Assembly: GCA_017480385.1 (NCBI GenBank)
Contig: JAFVAT010000030.1
Span: 1 to 64,000 of the forward strand
Direction: 5' to 3'
DNA length: 64,000 nt
Source: Alphaproteobacteria bacterium
Lineage (GTDB): Bacteria > Pseudomonadota > Alphaproteobacteria > CAAGCB01 > CAG-977
The translations under genes and the position numbers were made by a program. Shown here piece after piece: positions 35,293 through 44,597 of the stretch. How positions within the stretch are numbered: position 1 is the first letter of the stretch; the number at the start of each line of letters is the position of its first letter. Below the pieces are notes generated by a model. That model had not been told where the DNA came from, searched no databases, and saw only the letters and a list, made by a program, of their open reading frames with translations.

Positions 35293-36449
35293 CGGTCCGT
35301 CTCCGTCGTAATGATGTTTAACGAAGCGACAATCACACGGACATCAGCCAGATCACAATCCTCCGTCAAAGCGTCCAAAGCCTGCATCACGGGAAAACCG
35401 GCTGAACGGAAATGGCACCTGTAGGGCCGTTCGCCGCCGTCGGAAACCAAGAAAACGCCAAATTCGCCCAAAGGAGATTCCACTGCCGAATAGACCTCTC
35501 CCGCAGGCAGCGCGATGCCCCGGCCATATAATTCAAAATGCCGGCTCAGCTGTGTCAGAACTTCCGTCTGCCGCGTTGTAAAATCGGCCAGAATTACATC
35601 GCCTTCCGGCATTTTTTCCAGCAGCTGACGGATCATTGACATGGACTGATAAATCTCAAAAATCCTCAGCAAATAACGGGCATAACAATCCCCGTCCGTT
35701 TTTAAGGGAATATCAAAAGAAACTTCATTGTATGCGTCATACGGTTCAGCCGCGCGCAAGTCCCATTTTACGCCGCTTGCCCGCAGATTAACGCCAGAAA
35801 AACCGGCTGCCGCAGCCAAAGAGGCATCTATATGGCCTATTCCAACCGTTCTGGATTTAAAAATTCTGTTTTCCGTCAGCAATCCTTCAATATCGGATAA
35901 TATCGGCGGCAATTCTTTGGATAGCCAAGCAAACAAATGATCCGCCGTTTCTAGTTCGGAATCATTTCTGACACCGCCAGGGCGGATATAAACACTGACC
36001 GGACAGCCCGCGCAGATTTCGCTGATTAACGCGCTGATCCGTTCAGAAGCCCTGTTGACAAGCGGATAAACAATATCCGTTCCTGTTTCGGAAGCCAGAT
36101 TGGCCGTCGCCCTCAGATGCGATAAAATCCGTCCCATTTCCGCCAAAATAACACGAATATAAGCGGCGCGTTCCGGAACGGTTATCCCCAGAAGTTTTTC
36201 GACTGCCAAAACAAACGCGTACGCACATGAAAAAGGAGCGGAACGGTTCAGCTTGTCCGTATAAACCAACCCCTGAAGCACTGTTGCCTCTTCCATGCAT
36301 TTTTCTATGCCGCGGTGAGAAAAACCGATATGCGGATCAATCCGGCGCACCGTTTCGCCGTCCAATCGGGCCACTAAACGTCCCATGCCAATGCCGACGG
36401 CAGGAAACGGAGCAATATTCATAAAGTAACTGTCTTCAAATATCGTCAT
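35289..36449 (-). CDS. nuoD: NADH-quinone oxidoreductase subunit D
   Basis: 386 residues from the ATG at 36449, which overlaps the nuoC stop (ATGA); the upstream part of the frame lies in nuoC. The family His-rich N-terminal segment PHIGFSHRGIEKCMEE near the quinone site is present, as is GRGIALPAGEVYSAVESPLGEFGVFLVSDGG and the terminal TETDR (E-x-D-R is the family ending). NuoC and NuoD are separate, not fused. Confidence 0.93.
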   Translation of the reverse strand: MTIFEDSYFMNIAPFPAVGIGMGRLVARLDGETVRRIDPHIGFSHRGIEKCMEEATVLQGLVYTDKLNRSAPFSCAYAFVLAVEKLLGITVPERAAYIRVILAEMGRILSHLRATANLASETGTDIVYPLVNRASERISALISEICAGCPVSVYIRPGGVRNDSELETADHLFAWLSKELPPILSDIEGLLTENRIFKSRTVGIGHIDASLAAAAGFSGVNLRASGVKWDLRAAEPYDAYNEVSFDIPLKTDGDCYARYLLRIFEIYQSMSMIRQLLEKMPEGDVILADFTTRQTEVLTQLSRHFELYGRGIALPAGEVYSAVESPLGEFGVFLVSDGGERPYRCHFRSAGFPVMQALDALTEDCDLADVRVIVASLNIITTETDR

Positions 36450-37021
36450 GACATTTTCCGATCCAATCGAACGTCCGACTCCTTTTCCGGTTTGGCACAA
36501 GGAACATAAACGCATTGTCCTTTTGCCTGATCATAGACCAGCCGAACTTTGCCTGCCGCCGGAAAAGTTTTGCGCAGCGGAAAAAAGAACGTTTCATCTT
36601 GTGTTAGCAGCCGCCGCAAATCCGGGTGACCTTCAAAAGAAACGCCAAACATTTCCCGTATTTCCCTTTCATACCATGCCGCATTCGCGAACACGGCCGT
36701 AACGGAAGACACAGGAACATCTTCCTGCGTTGCCAATTTGATCCGCAGGCGACGGCCCATCATAGGACTGAGCAGATGATAAACCAAAGAAAAACAGTCC
36801 GCTCTGTCAGGGTAATGAACACACGTTATATCGGTCAGCTGTGTAAACCGGCACACGGGATCGTCCCGCAAAAACTGCAAGATCCGAAGCAACGCCGCAC
36901 GCAAAACAGTTAATGTCAGCATGCCTGAAACAACGGCTTGTTCGGGAATATCCTGTCTGGCAAAATGCAGCCGGATAAACTGCCCGAACTCCTCCTGTGT
37001 TTTATATGCAGCAGCCTCCAT
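36446..37021 (-). CDS. nuoC: NADH-quinone oxidoreductase subunit C
   Basis: 191 residues. The 30-kDa subunit core YEREIREMFGVSFEGHPDLRRLL is clearly present (family W-x-ERE-x-DM-FG-x-x-F-x-GHPDL). It lies 1 base after nuoB. Confidence 0.94.
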   Translation of the reverse strand: MEAAAYKTQEEFGQFIRLHFARQDIPEQAVVSGMLTLTVLRAALLRILQFLRDDPVCRFTQLTDITCVHYPDRADCFSLVYHLLSPMMGRRLRIKLATQEDVPVSSVTAVFANAAWYEREIREMFGVSFEGHPDLRRLLTQDETFFFPLRKTFPAAGKVRLVYDQAKGQCVYVPCAKPEKESDVRLDRKMS

Positions 37022-37022
37022 T

Positions 37023-37487
37023 TTACACGTTCCTTATTTTATCGCGGATCACCCGGCGCAAAGCCCGTATACCTTCTGTCATTTCCTTTGCCCCCGGCGG
37101 ACAGCCGGGAATAAAGACATCTACCGGCACAATGTCGGCGACATCGGCGACCGCATAAGAATGAGCAAACAGCCCTTTGTTAACAGCGCACGTCCCCATG
37201 GCAATAACGTATTTCGGCGACGGCATTTGATCATAAATCCGCCGCAGCACAAAGGCCGCCTTATTGCTTAAAGCGCCGCTGACGACCAACACATCTGCGT
37301 GATGCGGATTAAAAACGGGGGCAACGCCGACCTGCTGCAACTGTCCGAAGCAGGAGCAGCACCCCATTGAAACAGGCATGGCCGCAGCAGCATTTTCCTG
37401 AACCCATGCGGCAAAAACCCTCAGTGTTATGGCAGCAAAGCCCTGCTGGCGCATTTGGTCCAGCCAGTCGATTTCTTTTATTTCCAT
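37023..37487 (-). CDS. nuoB: NADH-quinone oxidoreductase subunit B (N2 cluster)
   Basis: 154 residues. The paired Cys of the N2 site are in MGCCSCF, the third in MGTCAVNKG and the fourth in PGCPPGAKE. The segment around the pair (MGCCSCFGQ) differs from the common ACCAVEM form. Overlaps nuoA by 10 bases. Confidence 0.93.
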   Translation of the reverse strand: MEIKEIDWLDQMRQQGFAAITLRVFAAWVQENAAAAMPVSMGCCSCFGQLQQVGVAPVFNPHHADVLVVSGALSNKAAFVLRRIYDQMPSPKYVIAMGTCAVNKGLFAHSYAVADVADIVPVDVFIPGCPPGAKEMTEGIRALRRVIRDKIRNV

Positions 37488-37855
37488 TCCAGGGCTCCCT
37501 TTTTATATTCATACAAATATCCGACGCCCCAAAATACAAGAACAACCAATGCGGCTAAAATTCCTTCCTGCATTGACAGGCTTAAAGACATCGCCCACGG
37601 CAGCAACAGCAGCAATTCGGCATTGAACAGCACGAACAGCAAAGCGATAAAAGAAAACCGCATCGAAAAACTGGTTGTGACAGGAGACAAAATATAGAAT
37701 CCGCCCGCATATCCGTCGTTTTTAACCTCTTCTTTCCGCGGCCCCAAAAGCTTGCGGCTGAGAAAAGCGGCAAACTTGACCATTCCCGCCGTTGCCAGCA
37801 GAGTCGTCAGGAAAAAAATCAAAAAATAGAAATAAGCGTGCGTTATGTTTTCCAT
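37478..37855 (-). CDS. nuoA: NADH-quinone oxidoreductase subunit A
   Basis: 125 residues, three membrane helices. The family loop GPRKEEVKNDGYAGGF (commonly a Glu-Cys-Gly motif region) is present but the usual Cys is replaced (K-N-D-G). Helices LLLLPWAMSL and AALVVLVFWGVGYLYEYKKGALEWK match the C-terminal half. First gene of the operon. Confidence 0.92.
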   Translation of the reverse strand: MENITHAYFYFLIFFLTTLLATAGMVKFAAFLSRKLLGPRKEEVKNDGYAGGFYILSPVTTSFSMRFSFIALLFVLFNAELLLLLPWAMSLSLSMQEGILAALVVLVFWGVGYLYEYKKGALEWK

Positions 37856-37917
37856 AAAATATGGTTTACCTCAAACGCGCTTTCAGATCAATGAATATAG
37901 AAAAAATCAGACCGATT

Positions 37918-38259
37918 TTACTGCGGCAGAGCCGGCAGGTTTTCCGGGGACAAAGGCAACTTCTTTACAAAACGCACGGGCACTTCATATTCACGCATCA
38001 GCTCGCCGCCTTCAAATTCAACGATCAGGACAGATTCCGCCTTTGACAGCGGCGTGCGTGCGTCCGGGTGAATAAAATCCAATGTGATTGAAAAACCATG
38101 CTGACGGTATAGCAAAGCATGCTTGCCGCCGTCATACACAATTTGGGGATTATCCGGTTCTCCGGCCCGCGCACGAATCGAAATCAGCAGATCTCCGGCT
38201 CCGTTTTGCAGAATATCATAAAAACCCTCTTGTTCAGGACCCATTTGTTTTTCAGCCAT
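37918..38259 (-). CDS. Hypothetical protein next to the helicase and nuo operon
   Basis: 113 residues, no signal or membrane segment, mixed alpha/beta with a likely beta-sandwich pattern (LLISIRARAGEPDNPQIVYDG, SVLIVEFEGGELMREYEVPV). I do not recognise a family. It follows the gene at 38272 by 12 bases and precedes nuoA by 62, all on the minus strand, so it belongs to the transcript of 38714-40807 and may read on into nuo. Confidence 0.55.
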   Translation of the reverse strand: MAEKQMGPEQEGFYDILQNGAGDLLISIRARAGEPDNPQIVYDGGKHALLYRQHGFSITLDFIHPDARTPLSKAESVLIVEFEGGELMREYEVPVRFVKKLPLSPENLPALPQ

Positions 38260-38271
38260 TATATCCTCTGA

Positions 38272-38700
38272 TTACTTGACTTCGTCTTCACCGGCATCCA
38301 AAGCGGCCACCATGGAAGGCAAACCGCCGGCCAACCGGGCCGCCTCACGCAGATTAGCCTTAATTTGATCGGCAGGCAACTGTAAAGCTATCTCTCGAAA
38401 ATAAAAAGTCTTTTTTTTCATTTCGTTCAAATTTTCTGCAATCTTCGCCGCGAAAGAGCCTTGCGCCACCTGATCCAGCTCCGCATGGTAAGCCCGTTCC
38501 AAAAAATCGGAAAGAGACGATTTCATTCTGGAAGCGTAACCGGAAACAGCCATTTGCTTTTCAACCAATGCATCAACCGTTTCATCGTCCGAAAATTCAA
38601 GAACGGAAGCCATTTTTTTTAAACAAAAAAATATTTCAGCCAATTCTTCTGAAGCGGTAACATAATTTCCGAAGTCATAAATTCGCTTTTCTTCCGTCAT
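38272..38700 (-). CDS. Hypothetical helical protein
   Basis: 142 residues, mostly predicted helix with heptad-like spacing and no membrane segment. No family recognised. 13 bases after the helicase gene, 12 before the next. Confidence 0.55.
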   Translation of the reverse strand: MTEEKRIYDFGNYVTASEELAEIFFCLKKMASVLEFSDDETVDALVEKQMAVSGYASRMKSSLSDFLERAYHAELDQVAQGSFAAKIAENLNEMKKKTFYFREIALQLPADQIKANLREAARLAGGLPSMVAALDAGEDEVK

Positions 38701-38713
38701 GTCTGCCCACCAA

Positions 38714-40807
38714 CTATTTCGTTTTTAATATTTTTTGTTTTATTACTTCCGTAGGAATTTTTTCTTTTTTATCCCCAATTTCCAACGTCTGCAACAATGA
38801 CTGCAAAGTGGGTTTTCCGGGATCTTTTAAAACTTCAGCCATTTTTTTACCGTCGGAATACAACTGCTTGCGCGTGGAAAATTCTCTGACTTCTTTAGCG
38901 AATCCGACGACACCGTCCGGATAGGCCTGCTTTGAAACATACGCGGACATTTGCTGTTCATGGCGCGAAAAAGCTACGCCAGTATGCACTTTATCCATAT
39001 GCCCCGCTTCACTGACAGCCATGAAGGCTCGGTCACGGGAGGCTCCCTGCGCTTCATACAACGGCAGAACAAGCCCGTGTTTGGCCTGTGCCGCAAATGC
39101 TTTAGCGTCGCATGTAAATTCATTTTTGCCTTTTTTAAAAGTAAACTGCTTTGTTTCCTTATCATACCCAACAATTTCCAGCTGGTCTCCCGACGTAATA
39201 TCATCAGCTTTTGCCGCTTCAAACTGTCCCTGACTGTTTTTCTTCATAATCTTCAGCTCAGACGGATTTCCCAACATCATTGTATCGCCGATACCGACCT
39301 CAATACCGGCTTCCTTTCCGTCCTCTTTAGTCCATTTAAACGACTGGACATCATGAACGATTCCGGCTTTAACCATCCCGCCCCTCAGTTTTCCCAGCAG
39401 TTCTTGAGCTTCCGTATCGGTTGCCGCCATAACAACAGATGATCTGGAAGGATATTTTTGGCGAAATTCAATATAATCCGAAATCAACCGGCCATGAGGA
39501 TCATCAATAAACTGCAAGCCCGGCGTTGACCCGGCCGGAATTTCTTCTCCGTCTTTAACGTCTTTATATTCAGCTTTTCCGTTTTTATCAAATCCGGTGT
39601 AATAACGATGAGAATAACCGTTCAAAGCTTTCATCACCCTGTCTTTTTCGGGGTTTCCTTCATCTTTCGGGTCACCGGCACGCAGATCCAAAGTCCACTT
39701 GGCTTCAGCCTTATCACGCTGACGCAAAACGATTTCCAATTCCGTCGTCTTGATTCCCAATTCTTTTTGCATCATCAGCAATTCGTCAAGCCCGTTTCCG
39801 GCCATTGAAGGAGGAATCTGCAAATTATCCCCCAACATAAACAAGCGAATTCCCTGTTTATCCGCGGCTTTCAGCAGACGGGCCATAGACACCGCCCCGG
39901 CCAATCCAGCTTCATCCAGAACCAAAATATCGCCGGGCTTCATCTGTTCAATATTTTCCAGCATTTGATCCAACGGCTTTCCGCCCTTGATTTCCGGCAA
40001 ACTGGCGGAAAAAGCGCGCAAATCCTCAGCTGACATAACCGGATCACGCACCAATTCTTCGCCCTTATCCATTTTTTCCAAAATTTTTCCGCAGTTTTCG
40101 CTGACGCCTTTCATATCGTCAACAATACCGCCGGCAGCCTTTGCCGATGGCGCCGTCGCATAAAAATTAGGAACCGGCTTGCCGTGTTCAGTTGCATCTT
40201 TGACAATGGCATAGATCAATCCTTGAGCCAAAGTTGACTTGCCGCAGCCCGGAGGACCGTTGGCGATTTGCAAATAAGACGGCTGCAAGAAACTATTGAA
40301 GAGCTCTTTATATTCCTGCCGCATGACATATTTGCCGTCAGATCCTTCCTGAATGATGCCGTCCACTTCCGCAATAGCCGTCTGAATACTTTCCGTATCC
40401 CCGAAAGGCTGGCCTTCGGTTGACCGTTCTGCCATAGCTTTGGCATGGATCAGGATGTCTTGTTCCGCCTTGACAATTTCCTGCGTCGTATAGACATCGT
40501 TTCCGTTTTTATCCTTGGCGGAAGGAGAACTGTCACGAATTAAGCCCGACAGTGTTGAAACCACCGCCGCCGCTTTTTTCGGATCTGAAGTCAGCTCATT
40601 GATTTGTTCTGCTGACAGGCCTGAATTTTCCGTTGTTAAATTATCAACGGCATCTTTCAATGCTGCTGTTAAGACTTTTTCCGAAAAGAATTCACCGGAC
40701 CGGGTTAATTCCCCCGTCACATTCTGCGCCAATTTCTGTGCAAAATCCTGATTTCTATACAGCCAGCGGTTTGCTTCCAGCTGCGCTCTTGTAGGCTTCT
40801 CGCTCAT
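38714..40807 (-). CDS. RecD/TraA-like SF1B helicase
   Basis: 697 residues. Superfamily 1 helicase motifs in order: I GPPGCGKSTLAQ (about 187-198), Ia FYATAPSAKAAGG, II ILVLDEAGLAG, III LFMLGDNLQIPPS, IV-like LEIVLRQRDKAE, V PLYEAQGASRDRA and VI HTGVAFSRHEQQM. This is the set seen in the helicase half of TraA/MobA relaxases and in RecD2. An N-terminal region of about 170 residues has no recognisable relaxase HUH motif. No other conjugation gene is near, so it may be a domesticated or stand-alone helicase. Two small unknown genes follow in the same transcript. Confidence 0.8.
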   Translation of the reverse strand: MSEKPTRAQLEANRWLYRNQDFAQKLAQNVTGELTRSGEFFSEKVLTAALKDAVDNLTTENSGLSAEQINELTSDPKKAAAVVSTLSGLIRDSSPSAKDKNGNDVYTTQEIVKAEQDILIHAKAMAERSTEGQPFGDTESIQTAIAEVDGIIQEGSDGKYVMRQEYKELFNSFLQPSYLQIANGPPGCGKSTLAQGLIYAIVKDATEHGKPVPNFYATAPSAKAAGGIVDDMKGVSENCGKILEKMDKGEELVRDPVMSAEDLRAFSASLPEIKGGKPLDQMLENIEQMKPGDILVLDEAGLAGAVSMARLLKAADKQGIRLFMLGDNLQIPPSMAGNGLDELLMMQKELGIKTTELEIVLRQRDKAEAKWTLDLRAGDPKDEGNPEKDRVMKALNGYSHRYYTGFDKNGKAEYKDVKDGEEIPAGSTPGLQFIDDPHGRLISDYIEFRQKYPSRSSVVMAATDTEAQELLGKLRGGMVKAGIVHDVQSFKWTKEDGKEAGIEVGIGDTMMLGNPSELKIMKKNSQGQFEAAKADDITSGDQLEIVGYDKETKQFTFKKGKNEFTCDAKAFAAQAKHGLVLPLYEAQGASRDRAFMAVSEAGHMDKVHTGVAFSRHEQQMSAYVSKQAYPDGVVGFAKEVREFSTRKQLYSDGKKMAEVLKDPGKPTLQSLLQTLEIGDKKEKIPTEVIKQKILKTK

Positions 40808-41036
40808 ATTTGACCCCTCAAATCATATACTGTTTTTTATTTATATCACTGTTTTAGACAGAACAACAAGCTTTTTTTCGCAAAAAAGTCTGTTTTGTCC
40901 GTTTTTTTGACCTACCCTGCCTTTTCCACCTTGACAGTATAAAAAAAATAAAGGGATTTTTCATTTTTTGTTTACCTTATTTCATAAATATGTTACCCAA
41001 CCGCTTAGACAAATTATCACATGAGGATTATATAAC

Positions 41037-43505
41037 GTGACAAAGAAAACGACTGAGAGCAAATCGCCCGAACTGCCAAAAGTTACGGCAGAAATGATTG
41101 CTGAAAAAATCGAACGTCTGATGAAATATTCTTTATGCAAGCAAGTATGTGAGGCCTCTAAAGAAGACTTGTTTACCGCATTGGCTTTGGCCGTGCGCGA
41201 AATCGCTGCCGACCGCATGTACGAAACGGCCAGCCGGTACGCTCATGAAAACCCGAAACGCATCTACTATCTGTCAGTGGAGTATTTGCTGGGACGGTCT
41301 TTAGTAAACAATCTGGATAATCTGGGGATCCATGATCTGCTGGATCAGGTCAAGCTGGACAATCCGATTCCTTTGCGCGATGTCATCGACTGCGAATACG
41401 ATCCGGCTTTAGGAAACGGCGGTTTAGGCCGTTTAGCCGCTTGCTTTATCGATTCTATGGCAACATTGGGACTGCCGGGATACGGCTATGGTTTGAACTA
41501 TCAGTTCGGCTTGTTCAAGCAGGCTTTTGAAAACGGTTATCAAAAAGAGTTGGCCGATTCTTGGATGGAACGGTCTTCTCCGTGGCAGATCGAACGCGCT
41601 GACCGCGCCTGCCGCGTGCCGATTTACGGTCGTCTGGTTTACGAAGATATTAACGGGGAACGCCGCCCGCACTGGGTTGATACGGAAACAATCGTCGGCG
41701 TGCCTTATGATATGCCGATCGTCGGCTTCGGCGGCAAAACCGTGAACTATCTGCGTTTATTCTCGGCACGTTCCGACAACCAGCTGGATATCAAGACCTT
41801 TAACGAAGGCGGCTATATCAAAGCGGTTGAAAAGAAAATCAAGTCTGAAACCATTTCCAAAGTGCTGTATCCTTCCGATGCGGTTGACGCGGGCAAGGAA
41901 CTGCGCCTGACTCAGCAGTATTTCTTTGTTTCCTGCGCAATCAGCGACATTATGCGCCGTTTTCTGGAAACAAATACGGACTTGCGTGATTTTCCGAAAA
42001 AGGCCGCGATTCAGTTAAACGATACGCACCCGACACTGGCTATTCCCGAATTGATGCGCGTGTTAATGGACGTGCATGGTTTGGATTGGGATACCGCCTG
42101 GGAAATCACGGAAAAAACAATGGGGTACACAAACCACACCTTACTGCCGGAAGCATTGGAACGCTGGTCTGTCGCTTTGTTGGAAAAGGTTGTGCCGCGT
42201 CATCTATCGATCATTTATGACATCAATGACCACCTGATGAAAAAGATTGCCGCCAAATATCCGGGCGATATAGGTAAATTGGCCCGCATGTCCGTCATTG
42301 AAGAAGGCGATGTCAAAAAAGTCCGCATGGGTAATCTGGCTATCGTCGGTTCTCATTCAATTAACGGCGTAGCGGCAATTCACTCTGATCTGGTCAAGAA
42401 GAATTTAGCGCCCGATTTTTACGAAATGTGGCCGGAACGTTTTAACAACAAGACAAACGGAATTACACCGCGCCGTTGGCTGTTAAGCGCCAATCCCGAA
42501 TTGTCCGCTTTGATTTCGGAACGCATCGGCACAAACTGGATCGCGCACTTGGACGAATTAAAGCAAATTGCTCCGTTCGCGACCGATTCTGATTTCGTTC
42601 GTTCATTCTTCCAGATTAAAAAAGCAAACAAAGAAAAACTGGCCAAGATCATTTTGAACACAACAGGCAACATCGTCGACACGGATTCCTTGTTTGACGT
42701 TCAAGTCAAACGCATGCACGAATACAAACGTCAGCTGTTGAATGCTTTAAACATCATTTACAACTATCTGCAAATTACGGAAGACGGCGTAGCGCTTCCT
42801 TCGCCGCGCACCTTTATTTTAGGCGGAAAAGCGGCCCCTTCGTATGACTTTGCAAAGTTGGTGATCAAGTTGTTCAACAACCTGTCGCAGATTATCAATA
42901 ATGATCCGCGCGTCAAAGATCAGATGAAAGTCGTCTTTATCCCCGACTATAAAGTGTCCATTGCCGAACGCGTATTTCCTGCTTCCGATGTCTCGGAACA
43001 GATTTCCACGGCAGGCTTTGAGGCGTCCGGCACGGGCAACATGAAGTTCATGCTGAACGGCGCTTTGACTGTGGGCACTTTGGACGGCGCGAATGTTGAA
43101 ATTCGCGAAGAAGTCGGCGAAGAAAATTTCTATTTGTTCGGCTTGACCACGCCGGAAGTCAAAAAGATTCACACCGAAGGTTCTCACAAACCATGGGATC
43201 TTTATAATTCAGACACACGGATCCGCCGGATCATGGACGCTTTGTCTTCCAATTTGTTCTCACCGGCAGAACCGGGTATTTTCAAGCCGATTTTCCAAAA
43301 TATCATGACGTCAGACTATTACTTACTGCTGGCAGATATCGGATCTTACATCGATACACAGGCCAAAGTGGGCAAAGACTTCCTGAACAAGGCGTCTTGG
43401 GGCAAGAAAGCGATTCTGAATGTTGCTTATTCGGGCAAATTTTCTTCCGATCGCACGATTTCAGAATACGCCAAGGACATTTGGGGCGTCAAACCCGTTC
43501 TGTAA
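41037..43505 (+). CDS. glgP: Glycogen/alpha-glucan phosphorylase
   Basis: 822 residues from a GTG at 41037 preceded by GAGGA. Releases glucose-1-phosphate from glycogen or maltodextrin using pyridoxal phosphate. The N-terminal YYLSVEYLLGRSL and DPALGNGGLGRLAACF are classic, and the PLP-lysine is in EASGTGNMKFMLNGAL. Family length is normal. No other glycogen gene is in the window. Confidence 0.96.
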   Translation: MTKKTTESKSPELPKVTAEMIAEKIERLMKYSLCKQVCEASKEDLFTALALAVREIAADRMYETASRYAHENPKRIYYLSVEYLLGRSLVNNLDNLGIHDLLDQVKLDNPIPLRDVIDCEYDPALGNGGLGRLAACFIDSMATLGLPGYGYGLNYQFGLFKQAFENGYQKELADSWMERSSPWQIERADRACRVPIYGRLVYEDINGERRPHWVDTETIVGVPYDMPIVGFGGKTVNYLRLFSARSDNQLDIKTFNEGGYIKAVEKKIKSETISKVLYPSDAVDAGKELRLTQQYFFVSCAISDIMRRFLETNTDLRDFPKKAAIQLNDTHPTLAIPELMRVLMDVHGLDWDTAWEITEKTMGYTNHTLLPEALERWSVALLEKVVPRHLSIIYDINDHLMKKIAAKYPGDIGKLARMSVIEEGDVKKVRMGNLAIVGSHSINGVAAIHSDLVKKNLAPDFYEMWPERFNNKTNGITPRRWLLSANPELSALISERIGTNWIAHLDELKQIAPFATDSDFVRSFFQIKKANKEKLAKIILNTTGNIVDTDSLFDVQVKRMHEYKRQLLNALNIIYNYLQITEDGVALPSPRTFILGGKAAPSYDFAKLVIKLFNNLSQIINNDPRVKDQMKVVFIPDYKVSIAERVFPASDVSEQISTAGFEASGTGNMKFMLNGALTVGTLDGANVEIREEVGEENFYLFGLTTPEVKKIHTEGSHKPWDLYNSDTRIRRIMDALSSNLFSPAEPGIFKPIFQNIMTSDYYLLLADIGSYIDTQAKVGKDFLNKASWGKKAILNVAYSGKFSSDRTISEYAKDIWGVKPVL

Positions 43506-43523
43506 AAATCCTTACGACAGAGA

Positions 43524-43554
43524 AAGCCTCCGCATATAACGGAGGCTTTTTTTT
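43524..43554 (+). terminator. Terminator of glgP
   Basis: 9-bp stem AAGCCTCCG/CGGAGGCTT (43524-43532 with 43540-43548) with eight T (43547-43554), 18 bases after the stop. Confidence 0.92.
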
Positions 43555-43612
43555 GTACCCTGAAAACCCTGCCCCTAAAATCATGCGCCGGACATATCTT
43601 TTTTCAATACCG

Positions 43613-43643
43613 AAACGGCTCCGATTTATCACCGGAGCCGTTT
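43613..43643. other. Stem-loop of 11 bp in the gap after glgP
   Basis: AAACGGCTCCG (43613-43623) pairs with CGGAGCCGTTT (43633-43643). A T run follows on the plus strand only after eight other bases. Could be a second, weaker terminator. Confidence 0.45.
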
Positions 43644-43900
43644 GCACTATCTTTTTTTAAAAAGATTTTTGAGCGGTTTCCTTCAGCTGATTATACATAG
43701 CCGCTTTAACAACGGCATGAGCCAACACCTGCTTGTACCCGCTGACTTTTCCTTCTGCCTCATCACGCGCAGCCGCACGTTTTTCGCTTCTCCTCGTTTT
43801 CTCAGGCACGCGGCGATATAACAAAAAACATCGGCAGAGCTGATCCAACACTCTGCCAGCCTTGTTCCGCCAATAAGAGGGTATCGGCGAAAAGGTGTTA

Positions 43901-44149
43901 TCAGCTGCAGCCTCCGTTGCTGGCAGAGTATTTGTCAGCAGAACAGTTGCAGTATCCTTTGGACAGATTAGAACCGACCCGCCATGGAACATAATCACTA
44001 GCATTGCACGTTGTTGTAGAGCTGGGATAACCGTATTCCAATGGACAGATCGTCGGATTGCAAACTGTTGAAAAAATGCAGCTGTTTGCTGATTTCTGGA
44101 TTGCCGCATCACTTTGACAATTCTGCCTAAATTCATTTCGGATTTCCAA
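43901..44149 (-). pseudogene. Possible remnant of a Cys-rich gene
   Basis: An 82-codon minus-strand frame without a signal peptide: after about 20 residues it has eight Cys in 60 (ending KGYCNCSADKYSASNGGCS), in the style of the secreted Cys-rich proteins elsewhere here. A second minus frame overlaps it (43657-44160) and has a different, basic C-terminal half. Neither has a convincing start, so this may be a decayed, frameshifted gene. From 43506 to 44597 there is otherwise only a stem-loop and the tandem repeat. Confidence 0.35.
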
Positions 44150-44268
44150 TCCTCATTCATTAGGGCTCATTGACCTTACAGACAAAAACGACAATCTTTT
44201 GTCTTTTTTGCTTAGCGGTTGCAATGACAAAAATAATTATACCTGTGGCAGTATTAGCCGTACGGGGC

Positions 44269-44575
44269 ACTACCCGTGCGGGGATCAGTTTTTTTAATCG
44301 TGCCAACTGGCTGCACTTAATCCCTGTCCGGAGGACGTTGAGCCTGCAGCGCCGCTGCCCCTGTCCAAGAACTACCCGTGCGGGGATCAGTTTTTTTTAA
44401 TCGTGCCAACTGGCTGCACTTAATCCCTGTCCGGAGGACGTTGAGCCTGCAGCGCCGCTGCCCCTGTCCAGGAACTACCCGTGCGGGGATCAGTTTTTTT
44501 AATCGTGCCAACTGGCTGCACCTAATCCCTGTCCGGAGGACATTGAGCCTGCAGCGCCGCTGCCCTGTCCGGAGG
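44269..44575. repeat. Tandem repeat, three units of 102-103 bp
   Basis: Units begin at 44269, 44371 and 44474, each starting ACTACCCGTGCGGGGATCAG followed by a T run of 7, 8 and 7. They are nearly identical. A partial, diverged unit (CCCTGTCCGGAGGGCGTTAAGCC) follows to about 44596, close to the lolA stop. There are no unique spacers, so it is not a CRISPR array. Open frames across it on both strands are artefacts of the repeat. Confidence 0.88.
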
Positions 44576-44597
44576 GCGTTAAGCCCGTGAGCCGCCA

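Noticed and set aside
37023-37855. nuoE or nuoF hidden near the operon start
   Set aside because: No frame in 37-41 kb or in 26-36 kb shows NuoE 2Fe-2S Cys spacing or the NuoF FMN/NADH-binding and 4Fe-4S motifs.
44269-44575. CRISPR array
   Set aside because: Units are directly adjacent and of 102-103 bp with no unique spacers, and no cas gene is in the window.
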